The notes under the pieces are model-generated. The model was not told where the DNA came from and searched no databases. It saw nothing but the letters and a program-made list of their open reading frames with translations. The translations under genes and the position numbers were made by a program. Positions 1-7,989 of a stretch of 38,268 nt of DNA are shown here, piece after piece; positions within the stretch are counted from its first letter, which is position 1, and each line of letters starts with the position of its first letter. This DNA comes from Spirochaetae bacterium HGW-Spirochaetae-4 (GTDB taxonomy: Bacteria; Spirochaetota; Spirochaetia; Sphaerochaetales; Sphaerochaetaceae): the NCBI GenBank assembly GCA_002839335.1, contig PGXU01000027.1, positions 1-38,268 of the forward strand. Direction: 5' to 3'.

Positions 1-5
1 AATCA

Positions 6-1292
6 ATGATCGTTATTGTGTTAATTCTATTTTTAATACTGTTATTTGCAGGTATGCCTGTCGCGTTTGTTTTAGGGATATCTTCGCTCTCATACTTTCT
101 CTTAACAGGCTCACTCAACTATCTTTCAATTCTTACATTTAAAGTATTTACCGGTATGGACAATTTTGTTCTCATGGCAGTCCCACTATTCGTGCTGACT
201 GGTGAACTCATGAACAAAGGCGGTATTACTGCGAAATTAGTCGAGCTGTCCAATATGATAGTCGGACGATTTCGAGGCGGATTGGCTTACGTGAACATAC
301 TGGGGAGCATGTTTTTTGCCGGAATCACAGGTTCTGCGTTGGCTGACGTTGCAGCTTTGGGTTCCATGCTCATTCCTGCAATGGAGGAGAACGGTTATGA
401 CAAGGAGTACAGTACAGCAGTTACCGCTGCCTCTGCTATTCAAGGTCCAATTATTCCCCCCAGTATTCCTGCTGTTCTTATTGCTGCTGCAACCGGAATC
501 TCTACAGGAGCACTCTTTTTAGGTGGAGCAATTCCGGGAATCCTGTTGGGAATCTCCTGCTGTATTGTTACCTTCGTGCTTGTGCGAAAGAGAAATTATC
601 CACGAAATGCTAAAAAATATACTCCACACGATGTATTCACCACTATTCGGGAAACCTCTGTAGCCTTGCTCACTCCAGTAATAATTCTCGGAGGTATTCT
701 ACTAGGCGTATTTACTCCAACAGAAGCTGCGGGAGTAGCTGTCCTCTATTCTATTATGATTATCTCACTGGGGAAAAAGCGGCTCAGCTTTAAAGAAATT
801 GGATCAGTTTTGACAAACACCGTTATCGCGACAGCCAAAATCTATCTGATTATTGGTATGGCCTCAATTTTTGCCTGGGTGCTCGCCATTGAGAATATCC
901 CAATGTTAATTGCCGATTTCATAACCGGAATTTCCAGCAACACCTATATAATTTTATTGATTATCAATCTTTTTCTGCTCTTTTGGGGTATGTGGATGGA
1001 TACCGCTCCCTCGATTATGATACTTATGCCATTACTCTATCCAATAGCTACTCGAGTCGGAATCCATCCAGTACACTTCGGTGTCATTACAATTGTGAAT
1101 CTTATGATTGGGTTACTAACACCACCATTTGGCATGGCTCTTTTCTCGGCTCAGACGATAGGAAAGGTGAAGATGAACAAACTCATCAAGGAGCTTGTTC
1201 CCTTCCTTATTGCAGATTTCATTGTCCTGGGTCTGGTTACGATGATTCCCGAGATTTCACTGTTCCTACCAAGACTGTTCGGATTGATATAA
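6..1292 (+). CDS. TRAP transporter large permease (DctM family)
   Basis: This is the large membrane subunit of a TRAP importer, which carries small organic acids or sugar acids across the inner membrane using an ion gradient and a periplasmic binding protein. The 428-residue length is normal for the family. The protein is almost entirely hydrophobic helices. It has the DctM signatures VPLFVLTGELMN (about 59-70) and GSALADVAALGSM (about 108-120), followed by GPIIPPSIP. The start is six bases into the window, so the expected small permease and binding protein should lie just upstream. Two SDR genes follow on the same strand after a 12-base gap, which suggests one operon. The substrate cannot be read from this subunit. 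Family assignment is firm. Confidence 0.93.
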   Translation: MIVIVLILFLILLFAGMPVAFVLGISSLSYFLLTGSLNYLSILTFKVFTGMDNFVLMAVPLFVLTGELMNKGGITAKLVELSNMIVGRFRGGLAYVNILGSMFFAGITGSALADVAALGSMLIPAMEENGYDKEYSTAVTAASAIQGPIIPPSIPAVLIAAATGISTGALFLGGAIPGILLGISCCIVTFVLVRKRNYPRNAKKYTPHDVFTTIRETSVALLTPVIILGGILLGVFTPTEAAGVAVLYSIMIISLGKKRLSFKEIGSVLTNTVIATAKIYLIIGMASIFAWVLAIENIPMLIADFITGISSNTYIILLIINLFLLFWGMWMDTAPSIMILMPLLYPIATRVGIHPVHFGVITIVNLMIGLLTPPFGMALFSAQTIGKVKMNKLIKELVPFLIADFIVLGLVTMIPEISLFLPRLFGLI

Positions 1293-1304
1293 CAGGGAGT
1301 GCTT

Positions 1305-2090
1305 ATGTTTCAGGATTTTACTAATAAAGTTGTGATAGTTACCGGGGCGAGTCAGGGTATTGGGGCAGGTGTAGCAAAACAGTTTGCCAAAAACGAAGCA
1401 AAAGTAGTACTTGTAGCCCGTACGTTACAGAAATTAGAGCCGGTTCGCAATGAAATTGGTGCAGTCTGCAATGCTGAGATGTTTCTTTGTCCTGCCGATG
1501 TTTCCCGTATGGATGAGATTGTAGCTCTGAGAGATCAGGTGCTCCAACAGTATGGAACGGTAGATGTAATTGTGAACTGTGCCGGGGTTACCATGAAGAA
1601 ACAAATTGTAGATATGTCTGTGGAAGAATGGGACACGGTTATAGATACGAACTTGAAGTCGGTGTTCATGATGGCTAAGGTGTTCGGTCGTGATCTATTT
1701 AGAGATTCCGGTACAGATGCAGGTAAATTCATTGCCATCGGTTCGGTTGGGTCCACATTGAGTATTCCTTCGTCGGGAGCTTATTGTGCTTCAAAAGGTG
1801 GTTTGGTGCAGTTAGTGAAAGTACTGGCAAATGAGTGGGCTGAATCTCGTGTGCATGTGAATGCTATTTGTCCTGGATATATCGCGACTCCTCTTTCCGA
1901 TGGGGTTCTGAATGTTCCAGGGGTTATGAAGCGAGTGATATCCCGTATTCCTGTAGGGGCCATTGGCTCGGTGGATGATATTGCTCATGCTACTCTTTTT
2001 CTTTCTTCGCAGGAGGCAAACTATATTACAGGCACCTGTTTGCCGGTTGACGGCGGATTCACTTCAGCTGCGTATACGACGCACAACTAG
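1305..2090 (+). CDS. SDR family NAD(P)-dependent oxidoreductase
   Basis: Classical short-chain dehydrogenase/reductase of 261 residues, interconverting an alcohol and a ketone with NAD(P). Visible motifs are TGASQGIG at 13-20 (cofactor loop), NCAG at 91-94, Ser147, and YCASK with Tyr160 and Lys164 as catalytic residues. The C-terminal PVDGG is typical of the FabG/gluconate 5-dehydrogenase branch. I chose ATG 1305 because GGGAG at 1294-1298 sits six bases before it; a GTG at 1299 would leave no spacing. It lies between the TRAP permease and a second SDR, so it probably oxidises or reduces the imported hydroxyacid or polyol. The exact substrate is unknown. Confidence 0.9.
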   Translation: MFQDFTNKVVIVTGASQGIGAGVAKQFAKNEAKVVLVARTLQKLEPVRNEIGAVCNAEMFLCPADVSRMDEIVALRDQVLQQYGTVDVIVNCAGVTMKKQIVDMSVEEWDTVIDTNLKSVFMMAKVFGRDLFRDSGTDAGKFIAIGSVGSTLSIPSSGAYCASKGGLVQLVKVLANEWAESRVHVNAICPGYIATPLSDGVLNVPGVMKRVISRIPVGAIGSVDDIAHATLFLSSQEANYITGTCLPVDGGFTSAAYTTHN

Positions 2091-2113
2091 AGTTCATTAG
2101 GGAAGGGGAGTAT

Positions 2114-2869
2114 ATGGAAAAGCAGGGACAGGTGGCCTTAGTCACTGGTGCAGCTGGCGGTTTTGGTCAGGCTATAGTTAAAAAGTTGCTCGAGCGGGGG
2201 TATGTTGTTCACGGTCTGGATTATCATAGGGAGCATTTGAAGAGATTGCAGCAATCGTGTAGTACTTATGCACGGGAGCTACATGTACATGTAGTGAACT
2301 TGGAGCTTCTTGATGAGGTGGAGATAGCACTGCAAGCTGTGTTTAAGATTTCTTCGTACGTGAATATCCTGGTAAACTGTGCTGGGGTGTGTACGGGAAC
2401 TTCCATTTGGGAAATGTCGCAAGATGAGTGGGATAAGACGTATGCGATTAATGTGCGTGCTCCATTTTTTCTGTCACAGCGGGTTGGTGAACAGATGATT
2501 TCCCTGGAAGTAGAACCGCGTCGTATTATTAATATTAGTTCTTTAGTGAGTTTTACGGGTGGGATTTTAAGTAGTGCGGCGTATTCGAGTTCGAAGGCGG
2601 CACTTTCTAATACAACAAAGAATTTTGCGAAGGCTTTGGCTTGCTATAATATTACAGTGAATGAGGTTTCTCCAGGTACAGCAGATACTGAGATGGCGAG
2701 AAATTTCATTGGGGATCGGCTCGACGGCTTCAAGGAGCGGATTCCTTTGGGACGACTGTGCACGCCGGAGGATGTGGCGAATGCGGTGATGTATTTTACT
2801 TCTAATGAGGCTAGTTATGTGACGGGGCAAGTGATACATGTGGATGGTGGTATGTATTGTTCCGGGTAA
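2114..2869 (+). CDS. SDR family oxidoreductase, second of a tandem pair
   Basis: A 251-residue short-chain dehydrogenase. The cofactor loop is TGAAGGFG at 11-18, with Phe where most classical members have Ile. NCAG at 88-91, Ser142-Ser143 and the catalytic pair Tyr157/Lys161 in YSSSK are present, and the protein ends in HVDGGMYCSG. GGAAGGGGAG a few bases before ATG 2114 serves as ribosome-binding site. The gap to the preceding SDR is 23 bases, so the two are probably cotranscribed with the TRAP permease. The two SDRs are clearly diverged, so they more likely carry out consecutive or opposite redox steps (for example an epimerisation through a ketone) than act as duplicates. That division of labour is inference. 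Confidence 0.9.
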   Translation: MEKQGQVALVTGAAGGFGQAIVKKLLERGYVVHGLDYHREHLKRLQQSCSTYARELHVHVVNLELLDEVEIALQAVFKISSYVNILVNCAGVCTGTSIWEMSQDEWDKTYAINVRAPFFLSQRVGEQMISLEVEPRRIINISSLVSFTGGILSSAAYSSSKAALSNTTKNFAKALACYNITVNEVSPGTADTEMARNFIGDRLDGFKERIPLGRLCTPEDVANAVMYFTSNEASYVTGQVIHVDGGMYCSG

Positions 2870-3212
2870 AATCAGCCCGGTAGGCGGGGTTTGCCCGGAA
2901 CGAAGCAAATGAGCTCCTCTTTTAGTTGTTCCGGTTTCGGATAGTACCTACATGAGGGGAAGCGCGAGTGCCACGATGAATTGGCCATTTTTACGTAGTA
3001 GATAAGTACCAGAATCCTCTTTATCAAAGTAATGTAAATGATTAGAACTTGGATTTTTTACAGGATTTTAGAAACACGAGTTCCGGGTAGAAAAACCTGG
3101 TTCTTCACATTCCGTCAAATAGTGCTACAAAAGTTCAATACTACTAGATCCTTAAATTGTTTCATTATATTTAAGTTTTCTACCATCCCCCTATGCTTGG
3201 CCGCAAAGACAA
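2870..3212. other. Non-coding stretch after the SDR operon, with a stop-spanning inverted repeat
   Basis: I see no convincing gene here. An 8-bp inverted repeat, GTTCCGGG at 2859-2866 and CCCGGAAC at 2894-2901, spans the stop codon of the upstream SDR. It has no following T-run, so it is not a standard intrinsic terminator but could protect or punctuate the transcript. The rest is A/T-rich filler leading into the IS21 remnant. Confidence 0.4.
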
Positions 3213-3226
3213 TAAGTATTTGCTTT

Positions 3227-3289
3227 TTCCGCCATTTAAAGACCGGTCTTCCGCGAACGGAAGATCTAGCCGTTCCGCAATTGAAGACC
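3227..3289. repeat. Left-end iterated repeats of the IS21 remnant
   Basis: Three copies of the unit GGTCTT-N6/7-CGGAA are packed here. Those at 3227-3244 and 3273-3289 read on the minus strand (TTCCG...AAGACC), and the one at 3245-3262 reads on plus. In IS21-type elements such iterated ends are where the transposase binds. They are the counterpart of the array at 3729-3824. Confidence 0.65.
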
Positions 3290-3302
3290 GGTTGGTGAAT
3301 AA

Positions 3303-3674
3303 TCAGTTTCTATTGAATTGAGCTCTCATGTAGTCTTCACCACAGTTGATGAACTTGGCCTTGCAATGGCAAAGATACTCTTCGTGCAGCAGCCGTAATG
3401 TCACACCTGGTTTGGCAAGTTCCTTTTGAACGTATTCGTATTCCGCAAGTTCATAGATGACATTGGCCGCCTGCTTCCCTGGAAACAGGAGTTTGTAGAC
3501 TTCGTGTTCGGGTTTGTCCTTCACCTTGTCATAGGTGAGCTGCAAAGAATCCGCCACCTTGCAGACATCAAACACTGACTGCTTTGCAATGCGGTAGGTG
3601 CTGGCAATGGCATGCATTGAATCACCAGCTTGACGACGCTCGAGAATGATCTTCACTCTAATCGGTTTCGCCAT
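3303..3674 (-). pseudogene. istA: Truncated IS21-family transposase (IstA, N-terminal quarter)
   Basis: The 123-residue product matches the N-terminus of IS21-family IstA: MAKPIRVKIILERRQAG, a helix-turn-helix around 20-45 (HAIASTYRIAKQSVFDV), and the typical YEYVQKELAKPGVTLRLLHEEY at about 78-99. Full IstA is about 500 residues with an integrase-type DDE core, so three quarters are missing and no catalysis is possible. The frame ends a few codons after the region usually read as YMRTQF, next to the left-end repeats, so an internal deletion probably joined it to that end. AAGGAG precedes the ATG at 3674. The surviving piece keeps only the DNA-binding region and could at most bind the repeats. 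Confidence 0.8.
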
Positions 3675-3728
3675 GATGAGGGACTCCTTGGAAAATTTTC
3701 CAGAAGTCTACCATGGCCATTCCATTCC

Positions 3729-3824
3729 GGTCTTTATGTGCGGAATTGTATCAGACGATCAAATGGTCTTGTTTTACGGAACGGCGGTCTTGAATAACGG
3801 AATCACGGTCTTATTCGCGCGGAA
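3729..3824 (+). repeat. Right-end iterated repeats of the IS21 remnant
   Basis: Four direct copies of GGTCTT-N6/7-CGGAA lie at 3729-3745, 3765-3781, 3786-3802 and 3807-3824. The last three start 21 bp apart, two helical turns, as expected for cooperative transposase binding on one DNA face. They lie immediately upstream of the istA fragment, so they would also cover its promoter region. Confidence 0.7.
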
Positions 3825-3919
3825 AAATCAAGTATTTGCATCTAGAAGAGATACCAACGATACACGCACAGTATAATTGTTTCATTTTATTAAACATATG
3901 TTAAGTAAAAAATTACTCT

Positions 3920-4240
3920 TTATCGCATCTGTTCGGCTGTTTTCTCGTTCTTGCCAGCGTCTCGCTTCATGCTGTAATGGGTGCTCTTGCGAACCTTGTT
4001 CTCATATTCATCAAGTTCGATGTTGGTACGCGATTTCTTCATCTCCTGGACAAGGTCGAAGGTCTCCCTGTCGATGATGGCATCGTGATGATTATCCGAT
4101 CTTTGGACCTCGTAAGGATTGTTCCTGACCCTCTTCATCGCGGGATACTCGGCACCTACCGTCTGTCCAAAGATCGAGTCTCCCGTATACTTTTCATTGG
4201 AGAGGATGTTTTGTCCAGATCTAGAATAAATTTCCTTGAC
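3920..4240 (-). pseudogene. Fragment of a large serine recombinase
   Basis: The minus frame encodes about 106 residues typical of the recombinase domain that follows the catalytic domain in large serine recombinases: IYSRSGQNILSNEKYTGDS, then NNPYEV, then NHHDAIIDRETFDLVQEM and RKSTHYSMKR. The N-terminal catalytic domain with its active serine is missing, and the frame ends where the zinc-ribbon region would begin. The open frame runs a further 40 codons upstream to 4360, but those residues do not look recombinase-like and overlap the promoter and first codons of the ABC binding-protein gene. It is therefore a decayed fragment. With the neighbouring IS21 remnant it marks this stretch as a site of repeated insertion. 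Confidence 0.75.
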
Positions 4241-4264
4241 AGCTCCAGTAACGCATTTTATACT
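4236..4264 (+). promoter_or_regulatory. Near-consensus sigma-70 promoter of the ABC operon
   Basis: TTGACA at 4236-4241 and TATACT at 4259-4264 are separated by exactly 17 bases. Transcription should begin near 4271, inside the first of two palindromes, and run into the binding-protein gene at 4323. The -35 box lies at the boundary of the recombinase fragment. A promoter this strong next to operators suggests tight repression rather than activation. Confidence 0.75.
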
Positions 4265-4270
4265 GAAACA

Positions 4271-4306
4271 TATTCTAATAGAGAATACTGTTCTGTATAG
4301 CAGAAC
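4271..4306 (+). promoter_or_regulatory. Two tandem operator-like palindromes (likely IclR-type)
   Basis: Site A is TATTCTAATAGAGAATA at 4271-4287, with 6-bp arms and a 5-bp centre. Site B is GTTCTGTATAGCAGAAC at 4290-4306, also with 6-bp arms and a 5-bp centre. Their centres are 19 bp apart and they cover the predicted transcription start. Fifteen bases of site A recur in the promoter of the IclR gene at 35051, and site B resembles the palindrome at 34022-34038. Each of the two clusters concerned encodes an IclR protein. Binding by IclR is inference; the repeats themselves are seen directly. Confidence 0.65.
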
Positions 4307-4322
4307 GAAAAGGGAGGAGATT

Positions 4323-5606
4323 ATGAAATCTTTGAAAAATGGGATTGTCATAGGAATCATTATGACAATGATGGTGGCGGGGGCCTCAATGCTCTTCGCC
4401 GGTGGATCGGCTGAAACATCTCAAGAATCTCAAGGTATCGACATGGTGTTCTGGATCTTCCTGAACCCCGAATCGACTGAGGATCCGAGAAGTATCGTTT
4501 TGAAGGAAATTGTTGAGGAGTACAATGCAAACAACCCCTATGGAAATACCATAACGGTTGAAAGCATTCATTGGAGTCGATTTGAAGCTCAAGCAATACA
4601 AGCAGCTGCAGCAAAATCCGGTCCTGACATCATAAACATGTACAGTGATCAATTGAAACAACACATCGCAGGCGGCACAGTACAAGCAATGACTAAATAT
4701 GCCGAAGATTTCCTTGCAACGATACCTGACTACGTCTATACCGTTGATTCTTTAAAAATCAATGGTGATATCTATTCGTTACCATGGGAAAGTAGAACTT
4801 TTGTTCATTGGTATCGATCTGACATTTTCAATAGAGCCCCCGCAAGCCTCGAGGATCTTGCAGATCGTTCTGGAAAAGAATCTGATGCCAATATGATGGG
4901 ATTCGTGATCGGATTGTCGGATGGTTCGAATGCAGCGAGTTTCATGGAATCATTCATTCCCCTCATCCGTTCGGCAGGGGGAGATCTATTCGATTCGAAT
5001 GGTAAGGCAATATTCAATAGTGAAGCTGGGGTGAAGGTACTGGAGTATCTCAAGTCACTTATTGCGAAGAATGCGATGAACAGTGCGTCACTAAGCTTGG
5101 TGGTTGATGATATTATCGACGGATTCAAAGCTGGAACCATCTACTCGATGAATGCTGGAACACAAAGGGCTGCTGCAATACGACAGTCTTCATTGAACAA
5201 CCATATCGAATCTGCACCGATTCCTGGATTTGTAGAGGGTACTCCCGCTCCTGCATTGGTAGCTGGACAGACTTTGGGCATAGGAAAATTTGCAAAAGAC
5301 CCCGCAATGGCCTTTGATTTCATCAAATACTTCTATTCTGTTGAAAATCAAACAAAATGGTTAAAAGCAAATGTGCTTCCTGCACGTGCGGATGTGTACA
5401 ACGATTCTGGCATTAAACAATTGCCAAATTATGACGAGCTGAAAATGTGGAACGAATACGCTGCAACTGGAAGCGTTACGTTCTATCCCGACGATTACAC
5501 AGAAATGGCTGTTCGTCTGGCGAAAGCCGCTCAAGAAGCGATCTTCCGCAATACCCCAGCAAAAAAGGCACTCGATGAGGTTGCTAACTGGTATAACAAC
5601 AAATAA
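4323..5606 (+). CDS. Carbohydrate ABC transporter substrate-binding protein (family 1)
   Basis: Periplasmic binding protein of an ABC sugar importer, 427 residues, typical for extracellular family 1 proteins. Residues 1-26 form a signal peptide with a basic start, a hydrophobic core and an end at MLFAGGSAE; there is no lipobox cysteine at that point. The mature part starts with the usual strand (IDMVFWIFLNPESTED) and contains IYSLPWESRTFVHWYRSDIF near 145-165, a common ligand-binding region of the family. The ATG at 4323 follows GGGAGGAGA. It is the first gene after the strong promoter and operators, followed by an FAD oxidoreductase, an IclR regulator and the two permeases. The ligand is unknown. 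Confidence 0.9.
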   Translation: MKSLKNGIVIGIIMTMMVAGASMLFAGGSAETSQESQGIDMVFWIFLNPESTEDPRSIVLKEIVEEYNANNPYGNTITVESIHWSRFEAQAIQAAAAKSGPDIINMYSDQLKQHIAGGTVQAMTKYAEDFLATIPDYVYTVDSLKINGDIYSLPWESRTFVHWYRSDIFNRAPASLEDLADRSGKESDANMMGFVIGLSDGSNAASFMESFIPLIRSAGGDLFDSNGKAIFNSEAGVKVLEYLKSLIAKNAMNSASLSLVVDDIIDGFKAGTIYSMNAGTQRAAAIRQSSLNNHIESAPIPGFVEGTPAPALVAGQTLGIGKFAKDPAMAFDFIKYFYSVENQTKWLKANVLPARADVYNDSGIKQLPNYDELKMWNEYAATGSVTFYPDDYTEMAVRLAKAAQEAIFRNTPAKKALDEVANWYNNK

Positions 5607-5633
5607 TTGAATATTTAAACGGGTAGGTATTTC

Positions 5634-7118
5634 ATGCGTGATTTTGATGTAATTGTCGCCGGCGGAGGTCCGGCAGGCATCATGGCGGCCCTTGCGGCCG
5701 CCAAGGTTGGGGTGAAAGTGCTTATTATTGAACAAAATGGTTTCCTTGGGGGAGCCTCCACCGCGATGTCCACCGGACCGGTATCACCATTTCACTTTCG
5801 AAATGAACAGGTGGTCAAAGGGATTCCTCAACAGTTCATGGATGCACTAGTTGCTGCAAAAGGTAGCACCGGACATATGAAAACACTCGATCCATATGGA
5901 AGTGGTGATAGTCTGGGCTTCTTCGACAGGGAAAAGTATAAACTGGTGGCAGCCACGATGTTGGAGGATGCCGGAGTCAGGATGCTATTCCACTCGTTTA
6001 TTTCTGGAGTCTCTTTGAATGGAAAAACCGTCACAGGTGTAACAGTCACTAATAAATCAGGGCTGAGAACCTACAGTTCATCGATCGTCATCGATGCAAC
6101 CGGTGATGGCGATGTGGCTGTCATGGCCGGTGCAGAATACATTAAAGGCGAAAAGGATTCTGGGCTTATGCAACCTTGCTCTGCCATGTTTGAAATGGCA
6201 AATGTTGATGAATCAAAGCTATATCGCTATGTACTTGATCATCCAGAAGAATTCGAATGGAAAACCGATGCGATTCCGTTAAGAGCTTTCGATTCCAGGC
6301 TGAAGAAAAACTACTTTGTCATCCAAGGGTTCAAGACATTGGTACAACAAGCAATGGATAGTGGTGAACTGAGATTCGGCAGGAATTCATTATTGATGCT
6401 GAATGGCGTGAACCCGCATAGCATGCATTTCAATTCAACTAGAATAACTGGGATTGATGCGACCGACGCAGAACAATTGACAAAAGGAGAGCTACTCGGC
6501 AGAAACCAAATTGATTCGGTGTCCGAATTTTGCATCAAATACATGCCTGGATTCGAACATTCCTATGTTTCCCGAACCAGTAGCTATTTAGGAGTCCGAG
6601 AAACACGGCATATTATTGGAGAATATATCCTAAATACAGAAGATGTTGTCGCAGGAAGGAAATTTTCCGATGTAGTGAGTCGGGGATACTTCCCAATCGA
6701 TATCCATTCCTACTCGAGCCCAAACGGATACGATGAAGGAGGTGGAAGCTGGGTCACATTACAGGATACGTACGATATTCCCTATCGCTCTCTCGTTCCA
6801 AGGACAGTAGATGGTCTTGTACTCAGTGGCCGTGTGATCTCGGGTACGAGTGGAGCTCACGGATCATATCGAACCCAAGGTGGAATCATGGGAATTGGTC
6901 AGGCTTCAGGTATTGCAGCTGCGATGTGCGTGTTGGATAACGAACAGCCTAGATATCTCGAAGTGAAAAAGCTGCAAAAGAAATTGATATCATTCGGTGC
7001 CTCAGTTTATCGCGATCCTGAGGCTATGGAAAAAGAAGAGGCTATCGCTCGTAAGGCAGTAGAGAATTTTCTCGCAACCCATAAAGAGTTCATCACCGAT
7101 CCAACGAAAATCCAATGA
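5634..7118 (+). CDS. FAD-dependent oxidoreductase (FAD_oxidored-like)
   Basis: A 494-residue flavoprotein. The N-terminal Rossmann fold shows GGGPAG at 10-15 and the ribose-binding Glu33 at the end of the second strand. FLGGASTAMSTGPVSPF follows, and the second FAD motif IDATGDGDVAVMAGAEY lies near 152-168. A C-terminal GTSGAHGSYRTQGGIMGIGQASGIAAA segment closes the FAD site. The pattern is that of the FAD_oxidored family, often found in sugar and cyclitol gene clusters, where substrates are rarely known. It lies 27 bases after the binding-protein gene and 70 bases before the IclR gene. It probably oxidises the imported compound or a derivative in the cytoplasm. No signal peptide is visible. 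Confidence 0.85.
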   Translation: MRDFDVIVAGGGPAGIMAALAAAKVGVKVLIIEQNGFLGGASTAMSTGPVSPFHFRNEQVVKGIPQQFMDALVAAKGSTGHMKTLDPYGSGDSLGFFDREKYKLVAATMLEDAGVRMLFHSFISGVSLNGKTVTGVTVTNKSGLRTYSSSIVIDATGDGDVAVMAGAEYIKGEKDSGLMQPCSAMFEMANVDESKLYRYVLDHPEEFEWKTDAIPLRAFDSRLKKNYFVIQGFKTLVQQAMDSGELRFGRNSLLMLNGVNPHSMHFNSTRITGIDATDAEQLTKGELLGRNQIDSVSEFCIKYMPGFEHSYVSRTSSYLGVRETRHIIGEYILNTEDVVAGRKFSDVVSRGYFPIDIHSYSSPNGYDEGGGSWVTLQDTYDIPYRSLVPRTVDGLVLSGRVISGTSGAHGSYRTQGGIMGIGQASGIAAAMCVLDNEQPRYLEVKKLQKKLISFGASVYRDPEAMEKEEAIARKAVENFLATHKEFITDPTKIQ

Positions 7119-7188
7119 TTACTGAAGGTTTGCGTGTTATTATTCTGCCTGTAGGCAATACTTTGATTTTTTTAGGAGAACGACGGGT

Positions 7189-7989
7189 ATGAAAGAAGCG
7201 AGGGAAAAGCAAATCGAGTCTGTGGTGAAATACAAATCATTGAATAAGGCTTTGAGAGTTTTAGAATGTTTCACAATAGAAAATCCTGAATTGGGAATTT
7301 CCGATATCTCGAAAAAGCTTGGACTTAATAAAAGCAATGTATTCGATATCCTCGCAACATTCGAAGCGAGAGAGTATGTACATAAAGATCCTATGAGCAA
7401 CAAATACTCACTCTATAATGCTTCTTTACGACTTGCAGGAGTCATTAATAGAACGCGGCTTAGCAAGGATGAAGTATCGATTATGGTACGAGATCTTGCA
7501 CGTGAAACGAACGAGACAGTCTATTACGGAATCCTATATAACAACCATGTTATGTATCTTGACTACATGTCTGCCGCCACTGGTGTTGTTCCAATGCAGT
7601 TTATCGGTGCTCCCGCACCACTGCACTGTACTGCTACAGGTAAGGCAATCCTTTCGGTAATGCGTAAGGAAGATGTTGAAGATGTGGTTTCGCTTGGTTT
7701 GGCGCGATTCACTGAGAATACTCTCGCTGATCCTGACAAATTACTGGCAGATCTGGAGAAAATTCGACAACGAGGATATTCGATCGATAATATGGAGCAC
7801 GAATACGGGATAAAAGGAATTGGTATGGTGGTGAAGGACACTACCGGACATCCCTATGCGGCCGTGAGTGTTTCTGGTCCTTCATTGCGTTTCAATGAAG
7901 AATCCATACCGGAAATTGTACGTTTGATCAGAAGACACAGCGGAAAGCTCTCCACTGCGATACTCAACGAACAAGAGGGGGTTATGTGA
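7189..7989 (+). CDS. IclR family transcriptional regulator
   Basis: A 266-residue IclR protein. A winged helix-turn-helix spans about 15-80 (LNKALRVLECF, then GISDISKKLGLNKSNVFDILATFEAREYV). It is followed by the GAF-like effector domain with GAPAPLHCTATGKAILSVM and YSIDNMEHEYGIKGIGMVV. Its DNA-reading helix (LGLNKSNVFDIL) nearly equals that of the IclR protein at 34284-35051 (LDLNKSNVFNMI), so the two may read related operators. The ATG at 7189 follows TAGGAGAA. Unusually, it sits between the binding-protein and permease genes, and its stop overlaps the permease start, so the regulator is probably produced in step with the transporter. A weak hairpin (TGCCT...AGGCA) precedes it. Confidence 0.92.
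   Translation: MKEAREKQIESVVKYKSLNKALRVLECFTIENPELGISDISKKLGLNKSNVFDILATFEAREYVHKDPMSNKYSLYNASLRLAGVINRTRLSKDEVSIMVRDLARETNETVYYGILYNNHVMYLDYMSAATGVVPMQFIGAPAPLHCTATGKAILSVMRKEDVEDVVSLGLARFTENTLADPDKLLADLEKIRQRGYSIDNMEHEYGIKGIGMVVKDTTGHPYAAVSVSGPSLRFNEESIPEIVRLIRRHSGKLSTAILNEQEGVM

Larger units (their letters stand above)
3213..3840 (-). mobile_element. Internally deleted IS21-family element (both ends kept, istB lost)
   Basis: A remnant of about 630 bp. Both edges carry inward-facing copies of the same end: from the right, TACTTGATTTTTCCG; from the left, TATTTGCTTTTTCCG. Inside each edge are iterated GGTCTT-N6/7-CGGAA units, in the manner of the multiple terminal repeats of IS21 elements. 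Between the ends only the first part of istA survives; the catalytic part of istA and all of istB are missing. Loss of both makes it non-autonomous at best. No clear target-site duplication could be read from the flanks, and the outermost bases are uncertain by roughly ten positions. Confidence 0.7.

Noticed and set aside
3877-4077. Plus-strand frame overlapping the recombinase fragment
   Set aside because: The recombinase motifs are on the minus strand; the plus frame shows no domain.
7140-7170. Possible intrinsic terminator before the first IclR gene (TGCCT/AGGCA followed by a T-run)
   Set aside because: The stem is only about five base pairs and the T-run is separated from it by several bases; recorded as weak hairpin only.
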